From NCBI GenBank assembly GCA_965229685.1, contig OZ245920.1:806001-870000 (forward strand): a DNA stretch of 64,000 nt. The letters run 5' to 3'. The notes under the pieces were generated by a model. It had not been told where the DNA came from, made no database searches, and saw nothing but the letters and a program-made list of their open reading frames with translations. Source of the stretch: Pacificispira sp033344895 (lineage in GTDB: Bacteria; Pseudomonadota; Alphaproteobacteria; UBA8366; Aestuariispiraceae). Below, one piece after another: positions 51,287 to 60,194 of this stretch (positions within the stretch are counted from its first letter, which is position 1; every line of letters starts with the position of its first letter). Position numbers and translations under genes: made by a program.

Positions 51287-52966
51287 TCACTCCGTCAGGC
51301 GCCATTCCTCGACCCAGAGAGAGGACGGGAACTGGTGGCCGGTCGGGCGCAGCCCCGTCAGGTTCTTGGGCAGAATGTAGGGTTCCGCCCGGAAATACAG
51401 CGGCAGGACCGGCAGATCCTCCGCATACCGTTTCTGAAGATCGGACCAGAGCGCGCGTTGATCTTCATCCGCGCAGTCGGTTTCCAGCCGGTCGATCGTC
51501 TGATCCATTTCAGGTGAGGCATAGCCGGGATAGTTCTGACCCTGCCAGGCGTTCTGTTCGGTCGGAATCTGGCTCGAGTGCAGGGTGGTCAACGGGACCG
51601 ATTCGGGCGCGCTGAGCCATGCATACATCGCCACGCCTTCAAATGCCCGCTTGGTGACCGTCTCTGAAAAGAAGACGCGCGGCGGCTGGTTCTTCAACTC
51701 GGCTTCGATCCCAATGGCACGCCACTGGTTCTGGATCACCTGCTGAACCAGTTCGCGGGTCTTGTTTTCGGCCGTCGTCTGGAACGGTATCGTCAGACGC
51801 TGTCCGTCCTTCTCCCGGATACCGTCAGCCCCCGCTTCCCAACCAGCGGCCTTCAACAATTCCACGGCCTTCTGCGGATCGTAGTCATACTTTGGCACGT
51901 CCGGATCGTACCACTTATCCAGCGGATTGACGTTGCCGTGGGCGACCGGCTGCTTGCCCTGAAACAATTGCTCGCTGATGGCCTTGCGATCAATGGCGTG
52001 GATCAGCGCCTGCCGGACTCGGAGATCGGCCAGGGCCGGGTTGTCCAGATTGACGTCGATATGTTCGTAGACCAGGCCCGGACGATAAATGAACTGGAAG
52101 TCGTCGCCGTTGCGGCTTTCGAAGGACAGCGCCTGATCCACCTGAAGTCCCAGTTCGCCCGCAATCATGTCGATATCTCCGGCCAGCAGGTTGGCAATCA
52201 GGGCGGAGGTGTTCTGGATCGCGCGGATCTCGATCTCGTCAAAATACGGTTCCGGGCCCCACCATTCGGGATTGCGCTCCAGCAGGATGCTCTGGCCGAC
52301 GGCCACGCGGGCAATGCGGTACGGTCCGAACCACAGTCCCGGGTTGGTGGGATCGGCGTCATAGGCCGTGCGACGGCGATAGGATTCCGGGTCGGCTTCA
52401 TAGATCGGCCGTTCGATATGGCTCGGTAGCAGGGCCAGGCCGGAAATGCTCTCGAAACTGCAGGTCCGCTTGTTCAGATGCAGGGTGAAGGTCTTGTCGT
52501 CCTGGACGTCGACCCGCTCGATCCGCCGAAAGAGCTCGGCATTCAGGGCGCCGGTCTGCGGGTCCTGGCCGATATCGACGGACAGCAGGACGTCGTCGGT
52601 CGTGACGGGCGTCCCGTCCCCCCAAACGGCGTCAGGGTGCAGCGTATAGGAAATCGCGATCCCCGGATTGCCGTTCTCCGCGGTTTTCCAGACCGCCGTG
52701 CCGTCCTCCACAGAGGGCAGTGCGGTACAGACCAGGCAGATCGGTTCCCAGTCCTGATCGTAGGCCGTGATCGGACGACGCGTCATGGCCAGTACATAGG
52801 CCTTCGCCATCATGGTTTCGAAAACCGGGCTCAGCGTTGCCGGATACTGGCTCAGGCCTATTGTCAGCCGCTCCTTGGTCGCGGCGGCTGCGCCGGAGGT
52901 CACCAGCATCATCGATAGGGCGGCGCCAATCAGCGCTACGCCAAGACGCTTCCTATTCGTCGCCAT
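51287..52966 (-). CDS. Family 5 extracellular solute-binding protein (peptide type)
   Basis: A 559-residue periplasmic binding protein of the DppA/OppA group. Signal peptide about 1-29 (ending GAAAATKE). Family motifs: TIGLSQYPATLSPVFET, WGDGTPVTTDDVLLSV, NPGLWFGPYRIARV, LRVRQALIHAIDRKAISEQLF, and the C-terminal YAEDLPVLPLYFRAEP. The Cys pair ICLVC near residue 79 may form a disulfide. GGAGG four bases before the ATG. It lies 18 bp after pyrE and 7 bp before the two permease genes; ligand unknown. Confidence 0.94.
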   Translation of the reverse strand: MATNRKRLGVALIGAALSMMLVTSGAAAATKERLTIGLSQYPATLSPVFETMMAKAYVLAMTRRPITAYDQDWEPICLVCTALPSVEDGTAVWKTAENGNPGIAISYTLHPDAVWGDGTPVTTDDVLLSVDIGQDPQTGALNAELFRRIERVDVQDDKTFTLHLNKRTCSFESISGLALLPSHIERPIYEADPESYRRRTAYDADPTNPGLWFGPYRIARVAVGQSILLERNPEWWGPEPYFDEIEIRAIQNTSALIANLLAGDIDMIAGELGLQVDQALSFESRNGDDFQFIYRPGLVYEHIDVNLDNPALADLRVRQALIHAIDRKAISEQLFQGKQPVAHGNVNPLDKWYDPDVPKYDYDPQKAVELLKAAGWEAGADGIREKDGQRLTIPFQTTAENKTRELVQQVIQNQWRAIGIEAELKNQPPRVFFSETVTKRAFEGVAMYAWLSAPESVPLTTLHSSQIPTEQNAWQGQNYPGYASPEMDQTIDRLETDCADEDQRALWSDLQKRYAEDLPVLPLYFRAEPYILPKNLTGLRPTGHQFPSSLWVEEWRLTE

Positions 52967-52984
52967 TCGGCCTCCCGTGCCACG

Positions 52985-53650
52985 TCAGTCCTCCTTGCCG
53001 CCATGGGCCTTGGACCAGCCCTTGGGATCGTGAAGGAATGCTTCCACCTGCTCTGCCTGACCTTTGGCAAAATAACCCTCTTCCTTGGCACAGGCGAGGA
53101 CGTCCCACCATGTCGCGAGGCTGTGCAGCGAGACACCGGAATCGGCCAGCATCTTCTCGCCTTCGGGGAAGATGCCGTAATGGAAGATCACGAAGGTATG
53201 GCCGCAGGTCGCGCCGGCTTCGCGAATGCCCTCGACGAAGGACAGTTTGGACCCGCCGTCGGTCGCCATATCCTCGACCAGCAGAACGTGCTGACCTTCC
53301 TCGAGGTTGCCCTCGATCCGGGCGTTCCGGCCGAATCCCTTCGGCTTCTTGCGGATGTAGCACATCGGCAGCATCAGGTGATCGGCGATCCAGGCCGCGA
53401 AGGGGATGCCGGCGGTCTCACCGCCGGCGACGACATCCAGGGATTCGAAGCCGACCTTCTCCTCGATCGTTGCCGCTGCCATCTTCATCAGCCGCCGTCG
53501 GGCGCGCGGGAAGGCGATCAGTCTGCGACAGTCGACATAGACCGGGCTGGCCCGGCCACTCGTCAACGTGAACGGATCTTCCGGACGGAACAGAACCGAC
53601 TGTGTCTCGATCAGGATGCGGGCGGTGATGCGGGCGGTCGACAGGGGCAT
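52985..53650 (-). CDS. pyrE: Orotate phosphoribosyltransferase
   Basis: A 221-residue cytosolic type I phosphoribosyltransferase that joins orotate to PRPP to give OMP in pyrimidine synthesis. The substrate side shows LTSGRASPVYVDCRRL, with KKPKGFGRNARIEG in the flexible loop and the PRPP motif VLLVEDMATDGGSK. The C-terminal ~60 residues (EEGYFAKGQAEQVEAFLHDPKGW) are typical of alphaproteobacterial PyrE. It sits between the SLAC1-like gene (36 bp upstream) and the binding-protein gene (18 bp downstream). Confidence 0.95.
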   Translation of the reverse strand: MPLSTARITARILIETQSVLFRPEDPFTLTSGRASPVYVDCRRLIAFPRARRRLMKMAAATIEEKVGFESLDVVAGGETAGIPFAAWIADHLMLPMCYIRKKPKGFGRNARIEGNLEEGQHVLLVEDMATDGGSKLSFVEGIREAGATCGHTFVIFHYGIFPEGEKMLADSGVSLHSLATWWDVLACAKEEGYFAKGQAEQVEAFLHDPKGWSKAHGGKED

Positions 53651-53686
53651 GCGTTTCGGCCTTGTTGGTCAGAAATCTGGATCGGA

Positions 53687-54934
53687 TCAGGGTTTCGGCA
53701 AGGTCGGTTCGGACGGTTGGAAGACCTTGCCGGCCAGGATGTAGCGGATCGTTTGCACCGTTACGACCGCAACGGCAAGGGCGGTGACGGCAAAGACCGC
53801 GACGGCAAGCACGCGGGCGGTCTCGCTGTCGGCGACGTCGGCATAAAGCGTGCACGCCACGGAAAGGGCCGCCAGCGGGAAGGTGTAGGACCACCAATTC
53901 AGGCCGAAGGGCAGGCGCAGCAAAGTGGGGACCTGCGGCAGCAGCATCAATAGCGTGAACAGGGCGATGCCCAGAAACATGAGCGCCGGCCCGTCGACAA
54001 CGCCGCCGTTCAGAACGGCGTAGGCTATGAAACAGAGGGATGGCGGCGCGATCAGGATGAACAACGACGGCCGCAACGGCCCCTCCAACTGGCGCTCGAA
54101 CAGCAGGCGGTAGAAGACGATCGTGAACAGGATTACCCAGAACAACAAGCCGACCGCGAACATCATCCAGCCGATATCGGTATAACCCAGGGGGGCACCG
54201 ACAATGGGAATGACCAGATTTCCGACGATCGGGATGAACCAAACCGGGGCGACGTGACTGATCTCGACATCCCGGGAAATCCAGCTGGTGAAGATCACCG
54301 CGGTAACCGCCAGATTGGCGATCGCCGCGACGGCCCATATCACGGTGGCCGCGGCGGGAAGACTGGTCACCAGATTTGTCGTCAGGATCATCGCGGTCAT
54401 GGTTGCCGCCGCGAAGAAATTGCCCTGTACCGGATGCCGGATCTCTGCCTTGACCGCCTCAAAATGGCGCACGGTCTTCACCCCATACAGGGCGACCAGT
54501 GCGACAAAAACCCCGCAGGCAATGCCCGCCAACACGATGGAAGGCGTTTCGCCGAAGCCGAAAGCAACCGACATTTCACGCCACGCGGTGGCAAAGCCGG
54601 CTATCCCTAGGCCAGCGCCGAAGAGGTTTGCCGGCATGTGCTGAAGGCTCGCGGGGATATGCAGCGCGTCGCCGCCCGACGCGGGCCTGCCGTCTTTCCT
54701 GGCCGATGGGGCGGGCCGGTCCGCATCCGCAGGCGTTGGTTTCGCTGACTGGGGAGATGCCTTTTGCGCTGCCGCCTTGGCCTTCGCCTTCTTGGCGCCG
54801 GCTTTGCGTTTGGCCGCCTTCCGGGGTTTGGCTTTAGCCTTGACCGTTACCGCCGGACCGTTGCCCCGTGGCGCCTCGGCGGCATCGTCATCGGGATCGC
54901 CCTGCGCGGTCACGGAACGGTCATCGGGCGTCAT
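53687..54934 (-). CDS. SLAC1/TehA-like membrane channel with Lys/Ala-rich N-terminal tail
   Basis: A 415-residue protein. From about residue 98 on it has ten hydrophobic segments and motifs of the tellurite-resistance/dicarboxylate transporter (TDT, SLAC1) family: MPANLFGAGLGIAGFATAW in helix one, WFIPIVGNLVIPIVGAPLGY, and LRPSLFILIAPPSLCFIAY. Family members carry anions. The first ~95 residues are unlike the family: an acidic start, then a Lys/Ala repeat (about 31-60; KAKAKPRKAAKRKAGAKKAK) like a histone H1 tail, then Pro/Ala. The tail could bind nucleic acid or anionic lipids; this is inference. Start at 54934 has no strong ribosome site. Confidence 0.82.
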   Translation of the reverse strand: MTPDDRSVTAQGDPDDDAAEAPRGNGPAVTVKAKAKPRKAAKRKAGAKKAKAKAAAQKASPQSAKPTPADADRPAPSARKDGRPASGGDALHIPASLQHMPANLFGAGLGIAGFATAWREMSVAFGFGETPSIVLAGIACGVFVALVALYGVKTVRHFEAVKAEIRHPVQGNFFAAATMTAMILTTNLVTSLPAAATVIWAVAAIANLAVTAVIFTSWISRDVEISHVAPVWFIPIVGNLVIPIVGAPLGYTDIGWMMFAVGLLFWVILFTIVFYRLLFERQLEGPLRPSLFILIAPPSLCFIAYAVLNGGVVDGPALMFLGIALFTLLMLLPQVPTLLRLPFGLNWWSYTFPLAALSVACTLYADVADSETARVLAVAVFAVTALAVAVVTVQTIRYILAGKVFQPSEPTLPKP

Positions 54935-55048
54935 GGTAACCGCTTGATTCAGTGATTAAACCTGCTGTCACGAAATGCATCGATGAACTGCCCCCATGGC
55001 GCAATGTTAACGTCCGGAACCAGGATTTGGAAAGGGCCGATTGTTCCG

Positions 55049-55768
55049 TCATCGTCGCTTCAACAGGAAATCCTTGGCCGCGTTTATCTTGGCCGCCAGA
55101 TAGGCCGACCCGCCGGCATCGGGGTGAACCTGCTTCATCAAGCGGCGGTGTGCCGCCTTGATCTCGCTTTCCGTGGCACCGGCTTCGAGGCCCAGTAGCG
55201 ACAGCGCCTCCGATTCCGTCATGGGGCCGTCGGCACGGTCCGACGCCTGTTCGTCGCCGGCGTCCTGCCGTTGCCCGCCATCGCGCCAGTCGGCGCCGTG
55301 CACCCGGTCCAGATAGGCTTCCAGCAGACGCAGGGATTGGGCATCGCCCGTCGTTCGGATTTCCTCGTAGAGGGATCGCCCCTCGACCATCGACAGTTCC
55401 GAAAGCAGGGCCCCGGCGAACTGTCCTTCGCGAATGCGACCGTCCATCGCGCCGGTGTCATGATCCAGATGCATGTCGAAGAATCGGCAGGAAATCTCCG
55501 AACGTTGCCCTGCGCTGGGACCGCGCATCGTCTTCCAGATGTTGCGTAGCATGCGGAACCGGCTGATCCAGGGCAGCAGCGCCAGCAGACCCGCCCATAT
55601 CAGATGAAAATTGCGGGTCAGAAGAACCAGCAGGACAACGCCGACGGCAATGGCAAGGGCGGTCCACTTGGCCCCCTTGAGAATGGATTTCGGCTTGGCG
55701 GTGGTGAACCAGTTCACGAACAGCAGCCCGCCTACCAGAACGGCAAGGCCCAGGAAGAAGAAACTCAT
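55049..55768 (-). CDS. Membrane-anchored J-domain protein
   Basis: A 239-residue protein with two or three N-terminal hydrophobic segments (about 3-20, 33-50, 55-72) and a C-terminal J-domain (about 185-239) that keeps the HPD motif (QVHPDAGG), as needed to stimulate DnaK. The J-domain is at the extreme C-terminus and reads LGLEAGATESEIKAAHRRLM, ending AAKDFLLKRR, as in TIM14-like J proteins. The start at 55768 overlaps the VWA-like gene by four bases (ATGA), which decides against the longer upstream frame. It acts at the inner membrane; its client is unknown. Confidence 0.88.
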   Translation of the reverse strand: MSFFFLGLAVLVGGLLFVNWFTTAKPKSILKGAKWTALAIAVGVVLLVLLTRNFHLIWAGLLALLPWISRFRMLRNIWKTMRGPSAGQRSEISCRFFDMHLDHDTGAMDGRIREGQFAGALLSELSMVEGRSLYEEIRTTGDAQSLRLLEAYLDRVHGADWRDGGQRQDAGDEQASDRADGPMTESEALSLLGLEAGATESEIKAAHRRLMKQVHPDAGGSAYLAAKINAAKDFLLKRR

Positions 55769-56493
55769 CGCGATGTGTTTCCTTTTCGACGGCCGGACAT
55801 TTGCTCGATCAGCGCGACAGCCTCGCGACCTCGACCGGAACGGCCATAGTCTTCCAGCGCCTTCATGCCGCCCGCCGCATAGACCGCGACGGCGGACAGC
55901 AGGGATTTCAGCGTCTCTGCGCTGCTCAGGTCGAAGGGACACCAGGCCCCGCCTGTCAGACGCGCGATCTCCCGGAAAGCCCGCTGCGCCACGGGGTCAG
56001 GGCCTTCCTGGAACAGGAAAACCGGAACGCCGAGCAACCCGATTTCGCCTGCTGTATGGCAGACCGCGTCGATATCTTCCTCGAAGGCGTCGCCGACGAA
56101 GACCGCTGCGCCGATTCTGGATGCTTCGGCCTGCCGTTTGATATGCGCCAGAATCTTGCCGATCTGGGTTCTGCCGGCATGACAGCGAACCTTGCTCATC
56201 TGGCCGGCGAGCCCCTTTGCATCCGGCTGCCACTTGCCCGCCTTGCACTCGCCGAAGCCCCGGAAAAACACCAGTTGGACATCCAGCCCGCCAATGGCGC
56301 TGGTGGCCTCGAACATTTCGCCCTGAATCTGACAGGCAGTATCCCAGGTCGGCTCCCGGCTCATCGTCGCATCCAATGCGAAAATCAGCTTGCCGCGCCC
56401 GGATGTGGCCGGCGCAGGGGTATTGCGTACCTTTTCCAGAAAGGCGTCGATTTCGGTGCCGGACGTCTTGGATCGTGTCGGGGGTCTTGCCAT
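55765..56493 (-). CDS. VWA-like (von Willebrand A fold) protein
   Basis: A 242-residue cytosolic protein. KLIFALDATMSREPTWDTA has the DxTxS form of a MIDAS-like metal site at the start of a VWA fold, followed by VQLVFFRGFGECKAGKWQP, a T in RTQIGKIL, and AAVFVGDAFEED at the second metal-site side (D in VGDAFEED). The N-terminal ~25 residues are polar, and no membrane helix is seen. ATG at 56493. Its four-base overlap with the J-domain gene makes co-translation likely. VWA proteins often pair with AAA+ ATPases; here the partner is a J protein. Confidence 0.75.
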   Translation of the reverse strand: MARPPTRSKTSGTEIDAFLEKVRNTPAPATSGRGKLIFALDATMSREPTWDTACQIQGEMFEATSAIGGLDVQLVFFRGFGECKAGKWQPDAKGLAGQMSKVRCHAGRTQIGKILAHIKRQAEASRIGAAVFVGDAFEEDIDAVCHTAGEIGLLGVPVFLFQEGPDPVAQRAFREIARLTGGAWCPFDLSSAETLKSLLSAVAVYAAGGMKALEDYGRSGRGREAVALIEQMSGRRKGNTSR

Positions 56494-56539
56494 GCCGGTA
56501 TTATGCCATGCGTGCGTGCGGGACTCACGTCCCGCACGG

Positions 56540-57325
56540 TCAATACGCAAACAATCTCACCCGGGACCACCGCTTCGGGTCACCGGACATGATTTCGTTT
56601 ACGCCGAAATAGCTTCCGTCCGAGCGGATGGAGAAGAAGACCGGAAAGACGGGCACGGTCACATTGGCGGATTCCGCCGCCGCACTCTTGAGGGTCAGCA
56701 TGTTGGCGTTGTGAGCCGCCAACCCATCGATCAGGGACTGAGGGTCGCCGAAGAAAGTCGGCAGAAACCCGGGATGGGTGGTTATGTTCAGGCTGTTGTC
56801 GCCGGGAAAATACATCGGAATGTCGACCGGCAGCGACAGGATGGTGCCGTCCTCGATTTCCATGACCACGCGATAGGAGCGGCCGTCTTCGATGGCGGCG
56901 CGTAAGGGCTCCGTCCGGTCAGGCTCTGTGCCATCCCAGATTGCCTGACCGTCTTCCCGCACCAGAAAGCGGAAATCCGAATAGTGATGCAGCGGGGCGA
57001 TCCGAACCCGTCGTCCGCCTTCCTCCAGCGCATGCGTCATGGGACGGATGGCATAGGACGCGTAGACCGGGGCCGAGTTGGTATAGGCCAGGACAACGGG
57101 ATCCGGCAGTCCGGTACGGATCACGTATGGCTGGTTCGTGCCGCTGGTCGCGCCCCAGAACAGGTCGTCCCGCGTGACGAGGTGGGTCAGCGGGTAGCTT
57201 TCCCGATACGCGGGAAGAGGGTTGAAGTACCGGTCGCCAAGGGAGTCGTCAGGCGACATGACCGGCACGATCCGGCAGCCGTCGAGAATTTTGCGGGTCG
57301 CGTCTGGCAGGGAATAGTCGAACAT
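56540..57325 (-). CDS. Conserved-looking protein of unknown function
   Basis: A 261-residue protein with no signal peptide or membrane segment. I do not recognise a family. It has regions such as NPLPAYRESYPLTHLVTRDD, TNSAPVYASYAIRPM, a His-rich LHHYSDFRFL, and a C-terminal part with FFGDPQSLIDGLAAHNANML. An ATG at 57325 is taken; a GTG five codons earlier is possible, neither with a strong ribosome site. It lies between mipZ and the VWA-like gene on the same strand (gaps of about 50 bp each), which suggests one transcript. Confidence 0.7.
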   Translation of the reverse strand: MFDYSLPDATRKILDGCRIVPVMSPDDSLGDRYFNPLPAYRESYPLTHLVTRDDLFWGATSGTNQPYVIRTGLPDPVVLAYTNSAPVYASYAIRPMTHALEEGGRRVRIAPLHHYSDFRFLVREDGQAIWDGTEPDRTEPLRAAIEDGRSYRVVMEIEDGTILSLPVDIPMYFPGDNSLNITTHPGFLPTFFGDPQSLIDGLAAHNANMLTLKSAAAESANVTVPVFPVFFSIRSDGSYFGVNEIMSGDPKRWSRVRLFAY

Positions 57326-57374
57326 GCCGGATAACAACACGGTTCGCGTGGCGGCGCCAAGTGCCGCCGTTCCG

Positions 57375-58280
57375 TCAGGCGCCGATGGCTTCCGCCTTGT
57401 CGAAGCCGATCGCAGCCATCAGGTCGCGAACTTCCTGCCGGGCGGCCAGATGGGACATGTTCATCTTGATATCCGTGCCCGGATTGCGCAGGTCCAGCAG
57501 CGTCAGGCCGTCCAGGAACAATTCCCGGAAGATGACACGTTCGGAAAACCCCGCGACGAGGCGATAGCCGATCCGGCCGCTGAGCTTTGCCAGCGCTTCG
57601 TCCATGGCGCGCTGGTTGCGGGAATCCAACTGGCCGGTGCGGTTCCGCATGACGATCCATTCGAAGGTCCGGTTCGACTTGTCGCGCCGGGCCTTCTGCA
57701 TCTTCACCTGAAACACCATCTCGGCGTATTTGCTGGGCCGGACCATGGCGTAGGTCTCGGGATCTATGGTGGCCAGAACGTCCAGATCGACGAAGCTGTC
57801 ATTCAGCGGCGTGATCAGCGTGTCGGAATAGGAATGGCCGACGCGGCTCAGGAAATTGTCCGTGCCCGGGGTGTCGATCACGATGTAATCGTGCCGCGAG
57901 GACAGATCGGTGACCGCCTTTTCGACGGCATGGGCATCATGTGCGCGCGCCACGTCGACCGATGCGACGGTCGACGGTTCGATGGCGCGATGGGTCGGCA
58001 TCGGAAGCTCGGTCCCGGTACGCGCCATGTAGGACTGCCGGTTCTCGATATAACGCGACAACGTCCCCTGACGGGCATCCAGGTCGATGCTGGCGACTTT
58101 CGCGCCGCTGGACATCAGCGCCGCGATGACATGCATCGTCGTTGTCGACTTTCCGGATCCGCCCTTCTGATTGCCCACGACGACGATGCGCGCGTCACCC
58201 CGTTTCTTGGGGGCGGGCGCCGCCGAACGTGCGGCGTCCTGTTCATTGTTCCGGTCCGGTACTGTACCCTGTTCGGCCAT
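57375..58280 (-). CDS. mipZ: MipZ-type division-site ParA-like ATPase
   Basis: A 301-residue deviant-Walker ATPase. VVVGNQKGGSGKSTTTMHV holds the signature Lys of the ParA/MinD group; ASIDLDARQGTLSRYIENR and VIDTPGTDNFLSRVGHSYSDTLITPLNDSFVD are diagnostic for MipZ, as are SERVIFRELFLDGLTLLDL and the ending HLAARQEVRDLM. In alphaproteobacteria MipZ forms bipolar gradients from the ParB-marked origins and keeps FtsZ away from the poles. The frame is open to 58532, but the ATG at 58280 has AAGGG five bases upstream and gives a normal ~270-300-residue protein. First of a four-gene set. Confidence 0.95.
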   Translation of the reverse strand: MAEQGTVPDRNNEQDAARSAAPAPKKRGDARIVVVGNQKGGSGKSTTTMHVIAALMSSGAKVASIDLDARQGTLSRYIENRQSYMARTGTELPMPTHRAIEPSTVASVDVARAHDAHAVEKAVTDLSSRHDYIVIDTPGTDNFLSRVGHSYSDTLITPLNDSFVDLDVLATIDPETYAMVRPSKYAEMVFQVKMQKARRDKSNRTFEWIVMRNRTGQLDSRNQRAMDEALAKLSGRIGYRLVAGFSERVIFRELFLDGLTLLDLRNPGTDIKMNMSHLAARQEVRDLMAAIGFDKAEAIGA

Positions 58281-58594
58281 TGTGCCCTTCGAATTCGATG
58301 TCGCTATCCGCAATGCGGGCGCCGACTTGATTGTCGGGTTGGTCGCAGCCTTCGCCGGAACAGCCTGCTCCGGCCGTCGGATCAGGCCGTGCCGAACCAT
58401 CCAATTTACGCCGGACCATGCCATCTCGCCCCGCTTTCGAAAACCTTGCGGCCCCCCGGCCGTCTCCGAAAATTCCAACCCCGGTCGCCCATTCCCGAAA
58501 GCGCCGCATGCTGGACTCGTAAGGTTTCTCACCTCACTCTGGGCGTCCCGGATGTTTGATACAAGCGCCTCAGGTTGGAGCCCCTGATAGTAGC
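58281..58594. other. 314-bp divergent intergenic region, no clear sites
   Basis: It separates mipZ (reverse) from the lipoprotein gene (forward). I see no clear RNA gene or terminator and no promoter pair of good quality in either direction; the mipZ frame stays open through most of it, giving an alternative but poorly supported N-terminal extension. Confidence 0.5.
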
Positions 58595-59218
58595 ATGCAA
58601 AATTTGACTAAAATACTATTGTTTTTAGCGGCTTGCGCGGTTGCGCCGGGCTGCGATGAAATTGGTTGGAATCCGCTCGATCCGGAAAGCCCGGATACGT
58701 TTTCCGCGAATCGGACCGTTGTACCGGCACCGCCAGTCCTGTTGCAGATGGACCTGCCGACGCTGAACGACAGCGCATCCTTCTATGACGAGCGACGGGA
58801 TCTGGAGAACGCGCTTCTGCTTCGTCGGCGGACATGGCGCGGGCCGCCAGGCAATGCCGTGGAGGCGTCGCTGATCGAAATCCGGCATCTGGAGTATGTC
58901 CCCATCGGTGCGCCCCCGCCGCCGTCGGGCGCCGCGCAATACTGGGATCGCCTGAAGGCCAGGTCGCTAGATTTCCAGGTTCTGTATGAAAGCCGAAATG
59001 CCGTCGGGCCCGTCTTGTGGCGGCGCTTTCTGATGGGGCCGCAGATATGCGTCCTCTTCACCCAGGGCGTTGCACCGGAAAGTGACGCGATCACCCGGCA
59101 GCTTCTGGGCTATTATTGTGCCGCCCCGGGGGAACCGTTCACGGACGGTCAGGCGGAAACGGTCATACGTGCCGTCCGGGTTCAGGAAGGGGATCCGGCA
59201 TTGACGCCCGACGGGTGA
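58595..59218 (+). CDS. Putative lipoprotein, unknown function
   Basis: A 207-residue protein. The N-terminus MQNLTKILLFLAACAVAPGC has a short hydrophobic stretch with a lipobox-like FLAAC (Cys 12) and another Cys at 20, so lipidation or export is likely. The mature part has SFYDERRDLENALLLRRRTWRG, WRRFLMGPQICVLF and LLGYYCAAPGEPF; no family recognised. The ATG at 58595 has only a distant GGAG; the frame opens 13 codons upstream. It precedes the DUF3750 gene by about 110 bp and may share its transcript. Confidence 0.65.
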   Translation: MQNLTKILLFLAACAVAPGCDEIGWNPLDPESPDTFSANRTVVPAPPVLLQMDLPTLNDSASFYDERRDLENALLLRRRTWRGPPGNAVEASLIEIRHLEYVPIGAPPPPSGAAQYWDRLKARSLDFQVLYESRNAVGPVLWRRFLMGPQICVLFTQGVAPESDAITRQLLGYYCAAPGEPFTDGQAETVIRAVRVQEGDPALTPDG

Positions 59219-59329
59219 TCTCGGGCTTCTCAATTTTTCCGGTGCCATCCAAGGTTTTGCCATGGGGATGCCGTTTTTTCCGTCGAATGGGAGACCAGAC
59301 TGACCTTCATGCTGACCAAAGGATTGAAA

Positions 59330-60085
59330 ATGCTCTTGCGCTGGAGCGTCCGCGCCCTTCTGCTCGTCCTGCTGCTGTTGATCGGCCCGGCTTATGTCTA
59401 TTTCTCCAATGATTTGGACCAGAGGAACTGGTCCACCGCCAGTCGGGTCAGCGCCGGGCTGGCCCCCTTACCGGAGGACGAGGCCGGGGCTGTCATTCAG
59501 GTCTATGCGGCGCGCGCCTACGGGTGGCGTGGGGCTTTCGCGGTTCACACCTGGATAGCCACCAAACGGCCCCATGCCGACAGCTACCGGACGCATCACG
59601 TGATCGGCTGGTATTCCGGAAACAAGGTACGCAGCCGGCAGGACATCCCGGATCGCTACTGGTATGGATCCGCGCCCAGCCTGATTCTCGACATGCGGGG
59701 GGAGGGGACGGATCGGCTGATCGACAAGGTGGAGCAGGCGATTGCCGATTATCCCTATGCCGGGGAGTATCGCGCCTGGCCGGGCCCGAACAGCAACACC
59801 TTCATCGCCTGGATCGGGCGATCCGTGCCGGAACTGGAGCTGGAAATGCCGCCGCTGGCCGTGGGCAAGGATTATCTGGGGCGCCATCGGTTCGCGGCGC
59901 TGACGCCAAGCCATACCGGATTGCAGTTCAGTCTGGCCGGCGTTCTGGGACTGACCGCGGCGGCACGGGAAGGGGTAGAACTGAACATTCTCGGCCTCAG
60001 TGTCGGTGTGGATCCCCTCGACATGAATATCCTGGTACCGGGCATCGGGCGGGTCGGCCGCGATCCGAATCCCGTTCGGCCATGA
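59330..60085 (+). CDS. DUF3750 family exported protein
   Basis: A 251-residue protein with an N-terminal membrane anchor or signal (LLLVLLLLIGPAYVYF). VIQVYAARAYGWRGAFAVHTWIATKR, YRTHHVIGWYSGNKVR, YAGEYRAWPGPNSNTFIAWIGR and LPPLAVGKDYLGR-like motifs fit DUF3750 (periplasmic-facing, function unknown; the WPGPNSNTF motif is the family hallmark). The ATG at 59330 is chosen over 59309 because AAAGGA lies six bases before it. Conserved His and Cys-free core suggest a hydrolase-like fold, but this is inference. Confidence 0.85.
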   Translation: MLLRWSVRALLLVLLLLIGPAYVYFSNDLDQRNWSTASRVSAGLAPLPEDEAGAVIQVYAARAYGWRGAFAVHTWIATKRPHADSYRTHHVIGWYSGNKVRSRQDIPDRYWYGSAPSLILDMRGEGTDRLIDKVEQAIADYPYAGEYRAWPGPNSNTFIAWIGRSVPELELEMPPLAVGKDYLGRHRFAALTPSHTGLQFSLAGVLGLTAAAREGVELNILGLSVGVDPLDMNILVPGIGRVGRDPNPVRP

Positions 60086-60194
60086 CCGGAAATCGCGTCG
60101 CATGCCGCGGCTGGTATCGCCGTTTGGCTTGCCGCTCAGGGCTGTATGACTACAGTGTGTGCACTGCGGAAAGTTCGGAAATAGACCAAGCGAC

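Noticed and set aside
57375..58532. A longer MipZ frame with an 84-residue N-terminal extension
   Set aside because: The extension is unlike MipZ; the ATG at 58280 has AAGGG at good spacing.
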